Assembly (NCBI GenBank): GCA_964369225.1
Contig: CAYJER010000017.1
Coordinates: 1-39,849, forward strand
Length of the DNA: 39,849 bases
Reading direction: 5' to 3'
From: SIG603 sp964369225
Lineage (GTDB): Bacteria; Bacillota; Clostridia; Oscillospirales; Acutalibacteraceae
A program made the translations under genes and the position numbers. The notes under the pieces are model-generated. The model searched no databases. It was given only the letters and a program-made list of their open reading frames with translations, and was not told the origin of the DNA. This document shows, piece by piece, positions 24,674-32,070 of this stretch (positions are counted from its first letter, which is position 1; each line of letters starts with the position of its first letter).

Positions 24674-26040
24674 TACATTTCCTTTGCTGCTTCATCAATT
24701 GCTTTTGCAATCTCTTCTTTTGAAGGGATGATTGATGAGAACTTTAATTTACCGTTGATGTAGATAGATGGTAAATTCTTAACGCCCATCTTAACACATC
24801 TTGCAATATTTTCTTTCAATGTGAATTTGTATTCTACTAGGTCGATTTTATCGCCATAAACTTCTTTAGCTGCATTAGCTGCACCCATCATATATGTACA
24901 AGCTGCACATGTTAGGCTGTCTAATGTGAAAACTTCAACGAAAGGTTTCTCTAGGTTCTCATAGTCAGGAAGCTCTACTTCAATGTCAAGCTCGGCTGCT
25001 ACATAGTTCTTTGTCATTTCACGAACGTTGTCTGTGTCGATAACTGCTTGTGCTACGCCAATAGCGTTGTCAACTGGAACTGCATAAGGCATGTCACAAC
25101 CTGGAGCTACTATTAGGTTTTGCTTGTCTTCAATTCTGTCTATCATATCTACAACATACTTCATGTTGTCTTGTTGTGTTCCGTGAAGCATTACTGATGT
25201 TAGAGGAATGTTACCACCAATAATTACGTCATATTTATCTGTTATAGCCTTAGCTGCTACAATGTCAACGTTCTCGTCAATTGAGATGCTGTCTGGTTTT
25301 GTTTGGCACATAACATCAATGTTTCTTGTAGCGTCACCGCAAACAAAGAAAGATGAATAAGCGCCTAGCTCTTTAATATAGTTGAATACTTCTGAGAATG
25401 GAGCTGATAGGAACTCTTCAAAGTGAGATGATGAAACTTGAGAAACTAGCGGATCAACAACTGCGATAACATCCATGCCAGCCTCTACAAACATTTTTGT
25501 CATAGCCTTAGCAACTGCAACACAGTAAGCTAAAAGCTCGTTTACATAATCCTCGTCATCGTACATATCCATGAATATGTCGTTGCCTCTTAAATGGCTA
25601 GCTAGAGTGAAAGGACCACAGATTAAGCCATAAAGAGCTGTTGTATCGCCTACAGCCGCTTTCATTCTTCTCATTACGTCAAGAACCATTGGCATACGAC
25701 CGTCTTTTTCTGTTGGAGCTGTGCAAGCACAAGGAACGCTCATTGTCTCTGCTAGTGGATGAGTTTTAACTGATGGAGGACCATCGTTTGTCCATACTAG
25801 CTCACAACCTAAAATTTCAGCCTCTAATTGTAGGTCGAAAACAACTGGTTGACCATCTGGCTTGTAAAGCTTGTTTACTTCCATAAGTGCAGCGAATAGC
25901 TTGTCGCCATCTTTTAGTATCTCTTCAGCGTCTACGCCTGTTAATACACCAGCGTGTACACCAGCGAATGGTACCCATGCAGGACGTGCATGTGGTTCGT
26001 GTCTTAAAGTTTGCATTAATACATTATTTTGTAAGCTCAT
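24673..26040 (-). CDS. UroD-family (MtaA/MtbA-like) methyltransferase fused to a thioredoxin-like domain
   Basis: A 455-residue protein. Residues 1-345 resemble corrinoid-dependent methyltransferases of the uroporphyrinogen decarboxylase superfamily: LRHEPHARPAWVPFAGVHAG, VVFDLQLEAEILGCE, LYGLICGPFTLASHLRG. The zinc-site equivalents are FVCGDATRN (Cys234) and VAPGCDMPY (Cys315). The usual His two residues before the first Cys is Phe232. Residues 365-455 form a thioredoxin-like domain with LTCAACTYM (CxxC, 378-381) and a cis-Pro in KNLPSIYINGK. It likely moves a methyl group to or from the corrinoid protein encoded divergently. Substrate or acceptor is unknown. AGGAG-like site precedes ATG 26040. 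It leads the minus-strand arm. Confidence 0.88.
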   Translation of the reverse strand: MSLQNNVLMQTLRHEPHARPAWVPFAGVHAGVLTGVDAEEILKDGDKLFAALMEVNKLYKPDGQPVVFDLQLEAEILGCELVWTNDGPPSVKTHPLAETMSVPCACTAPTEKDGRMPMVLDVMRRMKAAVGDTTALYGLICGPFTLASHLRGNDIFMDMYDDEDYVNELLAYCVAVAKAMTKMFVEAGMDVIAVVDPLVSQVSSSHFEEFLSAPFSEVFNYIKELGAYSSFFVCGDATRNIDVMCQTKPDSISIDENVDIVAAKAITDKYDVIIGGNIPLTSVMLHGTQQDNMKYVVDMIDRIEDKQNLIVAPGCDMPYAVPVDNAIGVAQAVIDTDNVREMTKNYVAAELDIEVELPDYENLEKPFVEVFTLDSLTCAACTYMMGAANAAKEVYGDKIDLVEYKFTLKENIARCVKMGVKNLPSIYINGKLKFSSIIPSKEEIAKAIDEAAKEM

Positions 26041-26126
26041 ATTTATTTCTCCTTAAAGTGGTTGTTGTTTTATTGTGGCTTCATTATACCTTTAATTTTT
26101 TAAAAAATCTTGTTAATTTATTTGAA

Positions 26127-26264
26127 ATTTGGTACAAATTTGTGTTGTTTTATAAAAAAATATGTTATAATGAATCTGTACACAGAAAAAAATTTATACC
26201 AAAATAAAAAAATACCAAATATCTCAAAAAATTACAAGTAATATAAATTTGCTTTTGGTATAAT
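26127..26264. promoter_or_regulatory. Repeated TTTGGTA boxes between the divergent corrinoid operons
   Basis: Four sites share TTTGGTA or its complement. They are a palindrome AAATTTGGTACAAATTT at about 26126-26142, TATACCAAAA near 26197, ATACCAAAT near 26212, and TTTTGGTATAAT near 26253. The last contains a possible -10 (TATAAT, 26259-26264) of the regulator gene. They are candidate operators for the adjacent PocR/AraC protein. The region 26041-26286 holds no gene. Confidence 0.6.
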
Positions 26265-26286
26265 CATTGACATAGAGGATATATGT

Positions 26287-27549
26287 ATGGAAAAAACTTA
26301 TGAAAATTTCGATTTAAAACTTGCAATAGAGTGTTCCCATGCCTTTTCTAATACGGCTTCTTTAGGTTGCGCAGTTTCAGACAATGAGGGAAATCTTCTT
26401 GATAGCGTTGGCTACAACTGTAGCAATTGTAAAATTTGCGAGTTAGCTGGCATACAAAACGACACCTGTATCAAGGCTCATATATATGGAATGACTGAGG
26501 CTGAACGTTTTGGAGGCAAATATATATATTTTTGTCCTATGGGACTTACCTGTTTTGTTTCTCCTATAATAGGAAGCCACAAGACAGAAGCTAAAATTAC
26601 AGTAGGACCTTTTCTAATGGTAGAGCCTGATGACTATTTGGGTGTGGAAATTGATCAACTCAATGATTTTTCAGATGAGCAAAATGCTTTAATAAGAAAA
26701 GAGATTGAAAATATTCCATATGTAGAGGCTAAAAAGGTAAACTCATTATCTACCCTACTTTTTATGGCTGTCGGATTTATGAACAATGTTTCAAAGTCGG
26801 CTAAAATGCTCGAGACTCAATCATCTGATATCCTTCAAGGGCAGATAAACGATTATATTAGAAACATTAAACATGGAGATGTTTTACCTAGCTACCCTAT
26901 AGAAATAGAGACTAAACTTTTAAGAGCGATATCTAAAAACAACAAGACAGAAGCCGCCTCACTGCTAAACGATATATTAGGACATATCTTTTTTAGTTCT
27001 AACGGAGACTTTATATTGATCAAGTCGTCGGTATATGAACTTTTAATACTTATTTCAAGAGCTATAATAGAAGCAGGCTCTGACAGCGAAAAAACATTAT
27101 CTTTAAGCCGTGGCTACTTAAAAGACATAAGCAATATGAAAAGCATAGACGAACTTTGCCTATGGTTCACAAACGTTGTTGCAAAACTTATAGATAATAT
27201 ATTCGATTTTGAGAATTTACGTCATGCAGATGTAATTCACAAGGCTGTACATTTTATGCTTAGCAATTATTCCGAGAAAATCACACTAGATCAAACAGCA
27301 AAGGCTGTATACCTATCACCTAGTTATCTAAGCCGAATTTTCAAGCACGAGACAGGGGTAAGCTTTAATAAATATCTTAATAATATTAGGATAGAAAAAA
27401 GCAAGGCTTTATTGCTCAGCCATGAAATTAGGCTTTCAGATATAGCGCCTTTAGTAGGCTTTGAGGATCAGAGCTATTACACAAAGGTGTTTAAGCGTAC
27501 AACAGGCGTTCTGCCTAGCTTGTACAGAGATAAAAATGGAAAAATTTAA
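26287..27549 (+). CDS. PocR-domain AraC-family transcriptional regulator
   Basis: A 420-residue regulator. The N-terminal PocR-like ligand domain (about 10-165) has clustered Cys: YNCSNCKICELAG, DTCIKAH, YFCPMGLTCFVSPI. In this family it senses small molecules or corrinoid/metal state. The C-terminal 100 residues carry two AraC helix-turn-helix units (ITLDQTAKAVYLSPSYLSRI and LSDIAPLVGFEDQSYYTKVF). GAGGA precedes ATG 26287. It is followed by the corrinoid protein 20 bases later and faces the methyltransferase operon, so it is the obvious controller of both arms. Confidence 0.92.
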   Translation: MEKTYENFDLKLAIECSHAFSNTASLGCAVSDNEGNLLDSVGYNCSNCKICELAGIQNDTCIKAHIYGMTEAERFGGKYIYFCPMGLTCFVSPIIGSHKTEAKITVGPFLMVEPDDYLGVEIDQLNDFSDEQNALIRKEIENIPYVEAKKVNSLSTLLFMAVGFMNNVSKSAKMLETQSSDILQGQINDYIRNIKHGDVLPSYPIEIETKLLRAISKNNKTEAASLLNDILGHIFFSSNGDFILIKSSVYELLILISRAIIEAGSDSEKTLSLSRGYLKDISNMKSIDELCLWFTNVVAKLIDNIFDFENLRHADVIHKAVHFMLSNYSEKITLDQTAKAVYLSPSYLSRIFKHETGVSFNKYLNNIRIEKSKALLLSHEIRLSDIAPLVGFEDQSYYTKVFKRTTGVLPSLYRDKNGKI

Positions 27550-27569
27550 AATTTTAAGGAGCAAATATT

Positions 27570-28205
27570 ATGTCAATTATCAATGAAATTTCAGAGCAAC
27601 TACAAAAAGGTAAAGCAAAAATCGTTAAAGAGTTAGTAGGTCAAGCAATTGAAGAGGGTTATGCAGTAAGAGATATCCTTGACAATGGTCTATTAGCAGG
27701 TATGTCAGTTATAGGCGAGAAGTTCAAAAACAACGAAGTTTTCGTACCAGAAGTTCTAGTAGCTGCAAGAGCTATGAACATGGGTGCTGCTCTACTTAAA
27801 CCACTACTAGCAGAGGCTGGTGTTGAGGCTACAGGTAAAGTTTGTATCGGTACAGTTAAGGGCGACCTACATGACATCGGTAAGAACCTAGTTAAAATGA
27901 TGATGGAAGGTAAAGGCCTAGAGGTTGTAGACCTAGGAACAGACGTAACTCCAGAGCAATATGTTGATGCAGCTGTAAACCAAAACTGCCAAATCATCTG
28001 CTGTTCAGCTCTTCTAACAACAACAATGGGCGTTATGGAAGAAGTTGTTAAGGCTACAGAGGCTGCTGGTATCCGTGATAAAGTTAAAATCATGATCGGT
28101 GGAGCACCTGTAACAGAGGCTTTCTGTGAGCAAATCGGCGCTGATAAATACACATCAGACGCTGCAAGTGCTGCTGATGCTGCTGTTGAGCTTTGTAACG
28201 CATAA
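27570..28205 (+). CDS. Corrinoid (B12-binding) protein, MtaC/MtbC-like
   Basis: A 211-residue cytoplasmic methyl carrier. An N-terminal four-helix cap (about 1-85, GLLAGMSVIGEKF ... FVPEVLVAARAMNMG) precedes a B12-binding Rossmann domain. That domain has the cobalt-ligand motif GDLHDIGKN (DxHxxG, His101). SALLTTTM and MIGGAPVTEAFCEQIGADKY complete the nucleotide-loop pocket. A strong TAAGGAG site and a strict codon pattern suggest high expression. It should accept methyl groups, be served by the UroD-type methyltransferase, and be reactivated by the RACo-like protein. No MttB/MtaB-type substrate methyltransferase is in the window. Confidence 0.95.
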   Translation: MSIINEISEQLQKGKAKIVKELVGQAIEEGYAVRDILDNGLLAGMSVIGEKFKNNEVFVPEVLVAARAMNMGAALLKPLLAEAGVEATGKVCIGTVKGDLHDIGKNLVKMMMEGKGLEVVDLGTDVTPEQYVDAAVNQNCQIICCSALLTTTMGVMEEVVKATEAAGIRDKVKIMIGGAPVTEAFCEQIGADKYTSDAASAADAAVELCNA

Positions 28206-28222
28206 TTTTTATTAAATTTTTA

Positions 28223-28255
28223 GGGAACGGCTTTTATAAGTCGTTCCCTTTTTTT
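28223..28255 (+). terminator. Rho-independent terminator after the corrinoid protein gene
   Basis: GGGAACGGCTT at 28223-28233 pairs with AAGTCGTTCCC at 28238-28248 (one G-T wobble) and is followed by a run of T. Confidence 0.9.
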
Positions 28256-28285
28256 AATTATATTAAAAAAATTGCTATTTAAATA

Positions 28286-28314
28286 GTGACAATTTGCTAA
28301 AGATATGATATACT
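28286..28314 (+). promoter_or_regulatory. Promoter of the agr regulator/kinase genes
   Basis: GTGACA at 28286-28291 and TATACT at 28309-28314, with a 17-base spacer, lie upstream of the leader frame at 28351. Confidence 0.6.
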
Positions 28315-28350
28315 ATTGCATATATATTTGGTTTTTTTGAGAGATTAAGT

Positions 28351-28419
28351 ATGAAAATAATAGGAAAGGAAGAAAACTGTAAAGCTATAAGTTTAGTTTT
28401 ATGGTGCTTGATATGTTAA
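28351..28419 (+). CDS. Possible 22-codon leader peptide ahead of the LytTR regulator
   Basis: ATG at 28351 has GAGAGA upstream and opens a short frame (MKIIGKEENCKAISLVLWCL, then IC) ending at 28419. That is inside the first codons of the response regulator, which itself has only a weak ribosome binding site. Translational coupling is plausible. There is no homology support, and chance is not excluded. Confidence 0.35.
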   Translation: MKIIGKEENCKAISLVLWCLIC

Positions 28420-29132
28420 TATTTATTTGTGACGACGAAGAAATGTACCGAAATCAAATTTACGATATAGTTCTGACTTTCATAAAACACAATAATATAA
28501 AAGGTGCTGTATGTCGGCAATTTGCAACAGGTGAACAGGTTTTAGCCAGTGACGAGATAGCCGATATCGCTATACTAGATGTTGAAATGCCCGACGGTAT
28601 GAAAGGCACAGAAGTTGGTAGACTACTTAAAGAGAAAAATCCTGATGTCAAAATTTTGATAACTTCTCACCATATATCTTATATTGACGATGCATTCAGG
28701 TTTTCATTCTACAGATTTTTACCTAAACCTATTAACCGAGACAATTTAGAGCGTAACCTTTTAGAAGCCACTTGCAAAGATAACGATTATTTAAAAGAGA
28801 TAGTTGTACGAACTAAATTTGATGTAACATCCGTCACACCTAAAGAAATAATTTTACTATCACTTGAGAATAGAAGCGCTGTATTACATACTGTCAGCAG
28901 AAATATTACATCCACATTGCCTCTTTCTCATTTTGAGGCTGTCTTACCAGATTCTCATTTTTTTAGAACACACAGAGACTTTATAGTTAATATGGACTAT
29001 GTTTCATCTTTTGACTACACTACCATTAACTTAAAATATAAAAATATGTTGTCATATGAAGCCTATTTATCAAGACGTAAATACACTAATTTTAGAAATC
29101 ACTTTTTATGGTTTAAGGAGAAAATGGTATGA
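28401..29132 (+). CDS. LytTR-type response regulator, AgrA-like
   Basis: A 243-residue regulator. The receiver domain (about 5-125) has FICDDEEMYR for the acidic pocket, the phosphoacceptor Asp in IAILDVEMPDG, and KILITSHHISYIDDAF. The LytTR DNA-binding domain follows, with KEIILLSLENRSAVLHT and FFRTHRDFIVNMDYV. An alternative start is ATG 28413. It overlaps the kinase gene by four bases (ATGA). As in agr systems it should activate the downstream peptide promoter when phosphorylated. Confidence 0.92.
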   Translation: MVLDMLIFICDDEEMYRNQIYDIVLTFIKHNNIKGAVCRQFATGEQVLASDEIADIAILDVEMPDGMKGTEVGRLLKEKNPDVKILITSHHISYIDDAFRFSFYRFLPKPINRDNLERNLLEATCKDNDYLKEIVVRTKFDVTSVTPKEIILLSLENRSAVLHTVSRNITSTLPLSHFEAVLPDSHFFRTHRDFIVNMDYVSSFDYTTINLKYKNMLSYEAYLSRRKYTNFRNHFLWFKEKMV

Positions 29133-30433
29133 CAACTTATGAAATATGTGTGTTCTTTGGAATTATCTTTGAGGGCCTTGTAGCTTGGAAATATTTTGAT
29201 TCACTGTTCAAACAAAAACGCAGTAATCTTGTAACCGCTTTAGTCATTTCAGTACTACATGTTATATTGTTTTTAGCTTTTAACGCAACAAACATTATAG
29301 AAAATATAACTATATTTTCTATAATAAATTTTATCATTGGTTATTTTTTATACCAAACAGGTCTTCAAAAAGCTATTTTTCATATGTCTATGATTACATG
29401 TTTTATGCTTGGTGCTGAAATACTTTCTTTAACACTTTTAGGTTTTGTCTTTGATAATGTAAACTCATACGCTTCTGACCTTGTAATCGGTGCTGTATTT
29501 ATTATAATAAATAGATTTATATATTGGTTAATACTTCAATTTTTGATAAAAGTTTTTTCTGGTAAGAAAGATGTTTATAAAACAAAAACTCGGCTCTCTT
29601 GGTTTTTATGGGTAAATCCATGTGCTACTTTTTTAATGTATTATACATTTTCAAGTATACTTTTAACAGTAGAGTTGCCTATATTTACTCAAAATATTCT
29701 ACTTTTCACTTGTCTAGCCTTTTTATTTTCAAATGTATTTATATTCACTTTTTATCATTACAATCAAGAGTTAAACAGAAAGTACACCGTTAGTCAAATG
29801 CAACTGCAAAAAGAGAAAACTGACAAAGAGTTTTATAAAATTCTAGATGAACAAAATGAAAATCAAAGAATATTAATTCATGATATTAAAAAACATTTAG
29901 ATGTACTAAAAACAATGACAGATAAAGATGTTACTAAAAACTATATAGCAGAGATTGAAGATTCACCAGCACTTCAAGAACATATTAATTTCAGTGATAA
30001 TCATACCCTAAACCTAATACTGATTAGATTTTTCGATTTATTTAATAAAAATAATATATCCTCAAGTTTCTGCATTGAATCAAAGGCACTAGACTTTATG
30101 GAGGACAGTGACATAACATCTTTATTTTCAAACTTGTTAGAAAACGCTTATGAAGCTACTTTGAATATAGATAACGCCTTTATTGATTTATATGTTAGAT
30201 ATGATAACAATGATGCAAATGTAAAAATCAACATGGTTAATACTTATAACAAAGAACCTAATGAGATTAGCAAAGGTATATTCAAAACAACTAAAGAAGA
30301 TAAACGACTTCATGGTTATGGACTAAAGAGCATTGAAAAAGTTGTAAAAAAATATAATGGAATATCAAATTTCTATACAAAAACCAACGAGAAAAATTTT
30401 CATGTAAACATATATTTTATGAATACTATTTAA
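29129..30433 (+). CDS. GHKL-family sensor histidine kinase, AgrC-like
   Basis: A 434-residue membrane kinase. About six hydrophobic helices cover residues 1-215. A cytoplasmic coiled linker leads to the H-box ILIHDIKKHLDVLKTM (His in HDIKKHL), the N-box SNLLENAYEATLN, and the G-box HGYGLKSIEKVVKKYNG. This is the AgrC arrangement that reads cyclic autoinducing peptides. It is coupled to the LytTR regulator by an ATGA overlap. A hairpin terminator follows at 30457. Confidence 0.92.
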   Translation: MTTYEICVFFGIIFEGLVAWKYFDSLFKQKRSNLVTALVISVLHVILFLAFNATNIIENITIFSIINFIIGYFLYQTGLQKAIFHMSMITCFMLGAEILSLTLLGFVFDNVNSYASDLVIGAVFIIINRFIYWLILQFLIKVFSGKKDVYKTKTRLSWFLWVNPCATFLMYYTFSSILLTVELPIFTQNILLFTCLAFLFSNVFIFTFYHYNQELNRKYTVSQMQLQKEKTDKEFYKILDEQNENQRILIHDIKKHLDVLKTMTDKDVTKNYIAEIEDSPALQEHINFSDNHTLNLILIRFFDLFNKNNISSSFCIESKALDFMEDSDITSLFSNLLENAYEATLNIDNAFIDLYVRYDNNDANVKINMVNTYNKEPNEISKGIFKTTKEDKRLHGYGLKSIEKVVKKYNGISNFYTKTNEKNFHVNIYFMNTI

Positions 30434-30456
30434 CCGCTTGAGTCTAATTAAACTTT

Positions 30457-30485
30457 CGTCCTACATTAATTTGTAGGACGTTTTT
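30457..30485 (+). terminator. Terminator after the AgrC-like kinase
   Basis: CGTCCTACA at 30457-30465 pairs with TGTAGGACG at 30472-30480, followed by TTTTT. The CCTACATTAATTTGTAGG part resembles the ends of the TGTAGGG repeats. Confidence 0.85.
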
Positions 30486-30506
30486 ATATTTAAAATACAT
30501 AAATTA

Positions 30507-30692
30507 TTGTAGGGAACGGTCAAAACCCAAACATCAAGTTTAGCCTTGTAGGGGCGGATATTATCCGCCTATAAAGTCTGTAATTTTGTCTAAATTTCTT
30601 AGGCGGATAATATCCGCCCCTACAATAGTTTTTTAATTCAATGAATTAATTTTAACTTCAAGCACGTCTGGGTCAAGATAATCCCTTACATC
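30507..30692. repeat. TGTAGGG element, copy I, with mixed arms
   Basis: An outer left arm TTGTAGGGAACGGTCAA begins near 30507. A complete inner unit with the GGCGGATATTATCCGCC core follows (arms about 30545-30570 and 30600-30625). A decayed right flank (CACGTCTGGGTCAAGATAAT) ends near 30692. The outer left arm and right flank derive from different subtypes. Confidence 0.85.
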
Positions 30693-30781
30693 AATATTAT
30701 TTTAATGGTTACAAAAACTTGTCTTCTCACCTAGAACTTGAGTTTTTATCGTTATTTTTACTATATAACCCCTAGTTTTTT

Positions 30782-30882
30782 TGTGAAATTTTTCGTCGAA
30801 AAAATTCACAAAATGTCATTCGCGCAGTAAAACTATCTATTCGTGAAAAACTGATGACTTTTGTAAAATTATGTGTTATACT
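30782..30882 (+). promoter_or_regulatory. Control region of the AgrD-like peptide gene
   Basis: A 14-bp inverted repeat with one mismatch (TGTGAAATTTTTCG at 30782-30795 and its complement at 30797-30810) comes first. Two direct-repeat-like sites follow: ATTCGCGCAGTAAAACT near 30818 and ATTCGTGAAAAACT near 30839. A -10 TATACT lies at 30877-30882 with a poor -35 (ATGACT, 17-base spacer). A weak -35 behind repeated sites suits an activator such as the LytTR regulator. Confidence 0.6.
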
Positions 30883-30913
30883 ATAGAAAAATAAGAAAAG
30901 GAAGTGCAAAAAA

Positions 30914-31072
30914 ATGAAAAACACAATCCAAACTATTAACCAAAAATTTGCAGCAATAACTGCAAGCGTACTTACTGTGTTGCTATTTGTAACTGCAAAT
31001 ACAGCATCCACAGGTCTATCTCATGAGCCAGAGCAACCAAAGTCAATAGACAGATTCAAAATGGTTAAATGA
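30914..31072 (+). CDS. AgrD-like cyclic autoinducer peptide precursor
   Basis: A 52-residue precursor too short for ordinary gene finding. It has an amphipathic N-terminal leader with a hydrophobic helix (residues 13-28), the core TASTGLS (30-36) and an acidic/Pro tail HEPEQPKSI (37-45). The tail aligns position by position with DEVEVPKEL of Staphylococcus aureus AgrD. The residue four before the cleavage point, Cys in most AgrD, is Ser32 here. The expected product is therefore a five-residue lactone ring, S-T-G-L-S. Its stop overlaps the agrB start (ATGA), which strongly supports the call. Confidence 0.85.
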   Translation: MKNTIQTINQKFAAITASVLTVLLFVTANTASTGLSHEPEQPKSIDRFKMVK

Positions 31073-31656
31073 GAAAAATGAGTGTTTTTGTTGCAGGATG
31101 GCTTATCAAGGCAAAAGCCATCCTGCCACAGGATAAAGAAACCTATGAGTACGCAGTATTCTGCTTCCTAATTACATTTGTTCCATTAGCTTTAGTTATG
31201 CTAATAGGTGGATTATTAGGAATTTTTTTTGAAGCGGTATTTTTTGTTTTACCCTTCATGATAATGCGTAAATTCAGCGGTGGCTTTCATCTAAAATCGA
31301 ACACTGCCTGTATCATTTTTTCTACTTTCCTTATTAGTTTTTTCTTGTTAGCGGTTAGATATTTCATTGTTGTAGACATTAGTTTAATTCTAACTTTCGT
31401 TATTGCAACATCTTTCATAAGTTTAATAATACATAGCCCTATAGACTCAAAGGAAAGAAGTCTAAGTGATAAAGAAAAATCCGTATTTAAAAAAGTCATA
31501 ATAGTAATGTCATTTGTTATATTTGCAATATATTTATCATTCCTATTAAATGGCTTGATGAATGTAGCAGTGCCAATAGGCTTTGGAATTTTGCTTACAG
31601 CTTTATTGCAAGTTCCATGTATGCCTAGAGTTTGGCGAAAAACAGCACCAAATTAA
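31069..31656 (+). CDS. agrB: AgrB-like autoinducer-processing membrane protease
   Basis: A 195-residue membrane protein with four to six hydrophobic segments. The catalytic pair is visible in KFSGGFHLKSNTACIIF: His and, seven residues later, Cys, the spacing known for AgrB (His77/Cys84). It cleaves the C-terminal tail of the AgrD-like peptide and closes the ring. The gene overlaps the peptide gene by four bases. Locus order is regulator, kinase, then peptide, AgrB, with about 480 bases and a repeat element between the two halves. Confidence 0.92.
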   Translation: MRKMSVFVAGWLIKAKAILPQDKETYEYAVFCFLITFVPLALVMLIGGLLGIFFEAVFFVLPFMIMRKFSGGFHLKSNTACIIFSTFLISFFLLAVRYFIVVDISLILTFVIATSFISLIIHSPIDSKERSLSDKEKSVFKKVIIVMSFVIFAIYLSFLLNGLMNVAVPIGFGILLTALLQVPCMPRVWRKTAPN

Positions 31657-31661
31657 AAAAA

Positions 31662-31725
31662 CCTGACCCTTTTCGTAAATGGAGATTTTGTCTCCATTTT
31701 AGATAGGGGTCAGTCTTTATTTATT
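31662..31725 (+). terminator. Nested hairpin terminator after agrB
   Basis: Inner stem AAATGGAGA/TCTCCATTT (about 31677-31698) is enclosed by an outer CTGACCC/GGGTCAG (about 31663-31713), followed by TCTTTATTTATT. Confidence 0.75.
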
Positions 31726-31733
31726 GCAATATA

Positions 31734-31943
31734 TTATTTTTTTATATTTTTATCTTTATTTTTGGTGTCCCACGTACTAATTCCAAAAATTATTATCAGC
31801 AATGAAAAAACACAGGCTACACCTGCCGCACCTATAGAAATATCGTCTTCACCAAACGGACCTGTAACCATTGAGACTAGTAATGCGACGGCTGCCAAAA
31901 TTATTAATAACAATATAAAGCTTTTATCTAGTATTTCTCTCAT
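31734..31943 (-). CDS. Small two-helix membrane protein
   Basis: 69 residues from ATG 31943 (MREILDKSFILLLIILAAVA). The frame upstream to 31973 is encoded by the leader element. Two hydrophobic helices (about 9-25 and 37-55) are separated by an acidic loop GPFGEDDISIG, and a Lys-rich tail follows. I do not recognise a family. The start-linked leader element suggests a real gene. Confidence 0.65.
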   Translation of the reverse strand: MREILDKSFILLLIILAAVALLVSMVTGPFGEDDISIGAAGVACVFSLLIIIFGISTWDTKNKDKNIKK

Positions 31944-32017
31944 TTTTATGACCATGTCATTTTTGCCGCACAAAATGCGATAAAAATTTCGGGATTATTC
32001 CCCGTGACTGCCTTTCT
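31944..32017 (-). promoter_or_regulatory. Start-linked leader element, copy 5
   Basis: Nearly identical to the copy before 17981. On the minus strand: GAAAGGCAGTCACGGGGAAT, then AATCCCGAAATTTTTATCGC, then ATTTTGTGCGGCAAAA, then ATGACATGGTCAT. This is followed by AAAA and the ATG. The palindrome opens MTWS and stop. Confidence 0.8.
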
Positions 32018-32070
32018 CTTTTATTTTTCAAACTTTTTTCTAACAAATTATTTAATCAATCTTAATGCTT

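Noticed and set aside
25887..26207. 106-codon plus-strand frame
   Set aside because: Overlaps the start of the methyltransferase gene on the opposite strand and the control region; composition is not protein-like.
26041..26286. Possible cobalamin riboswitch between the corrinoid operons
   Set aside because: The gap is only 246 bases and AT-rich, and no B12-box-like conserved core was seen; the TTTGGTA boxes fit protein operators better.
27659..28153. 164-codon minus-strand frame
   Set aside because: Opposite-strand shadow of the corrinoid protein gene, produced by its skewed codon use.
30772..31011. 79-codon minus-strand frame
   Set aside because: Runs opposite the AgrD-like peptide gene and its promoter; the plus-strand peptide has much better support.
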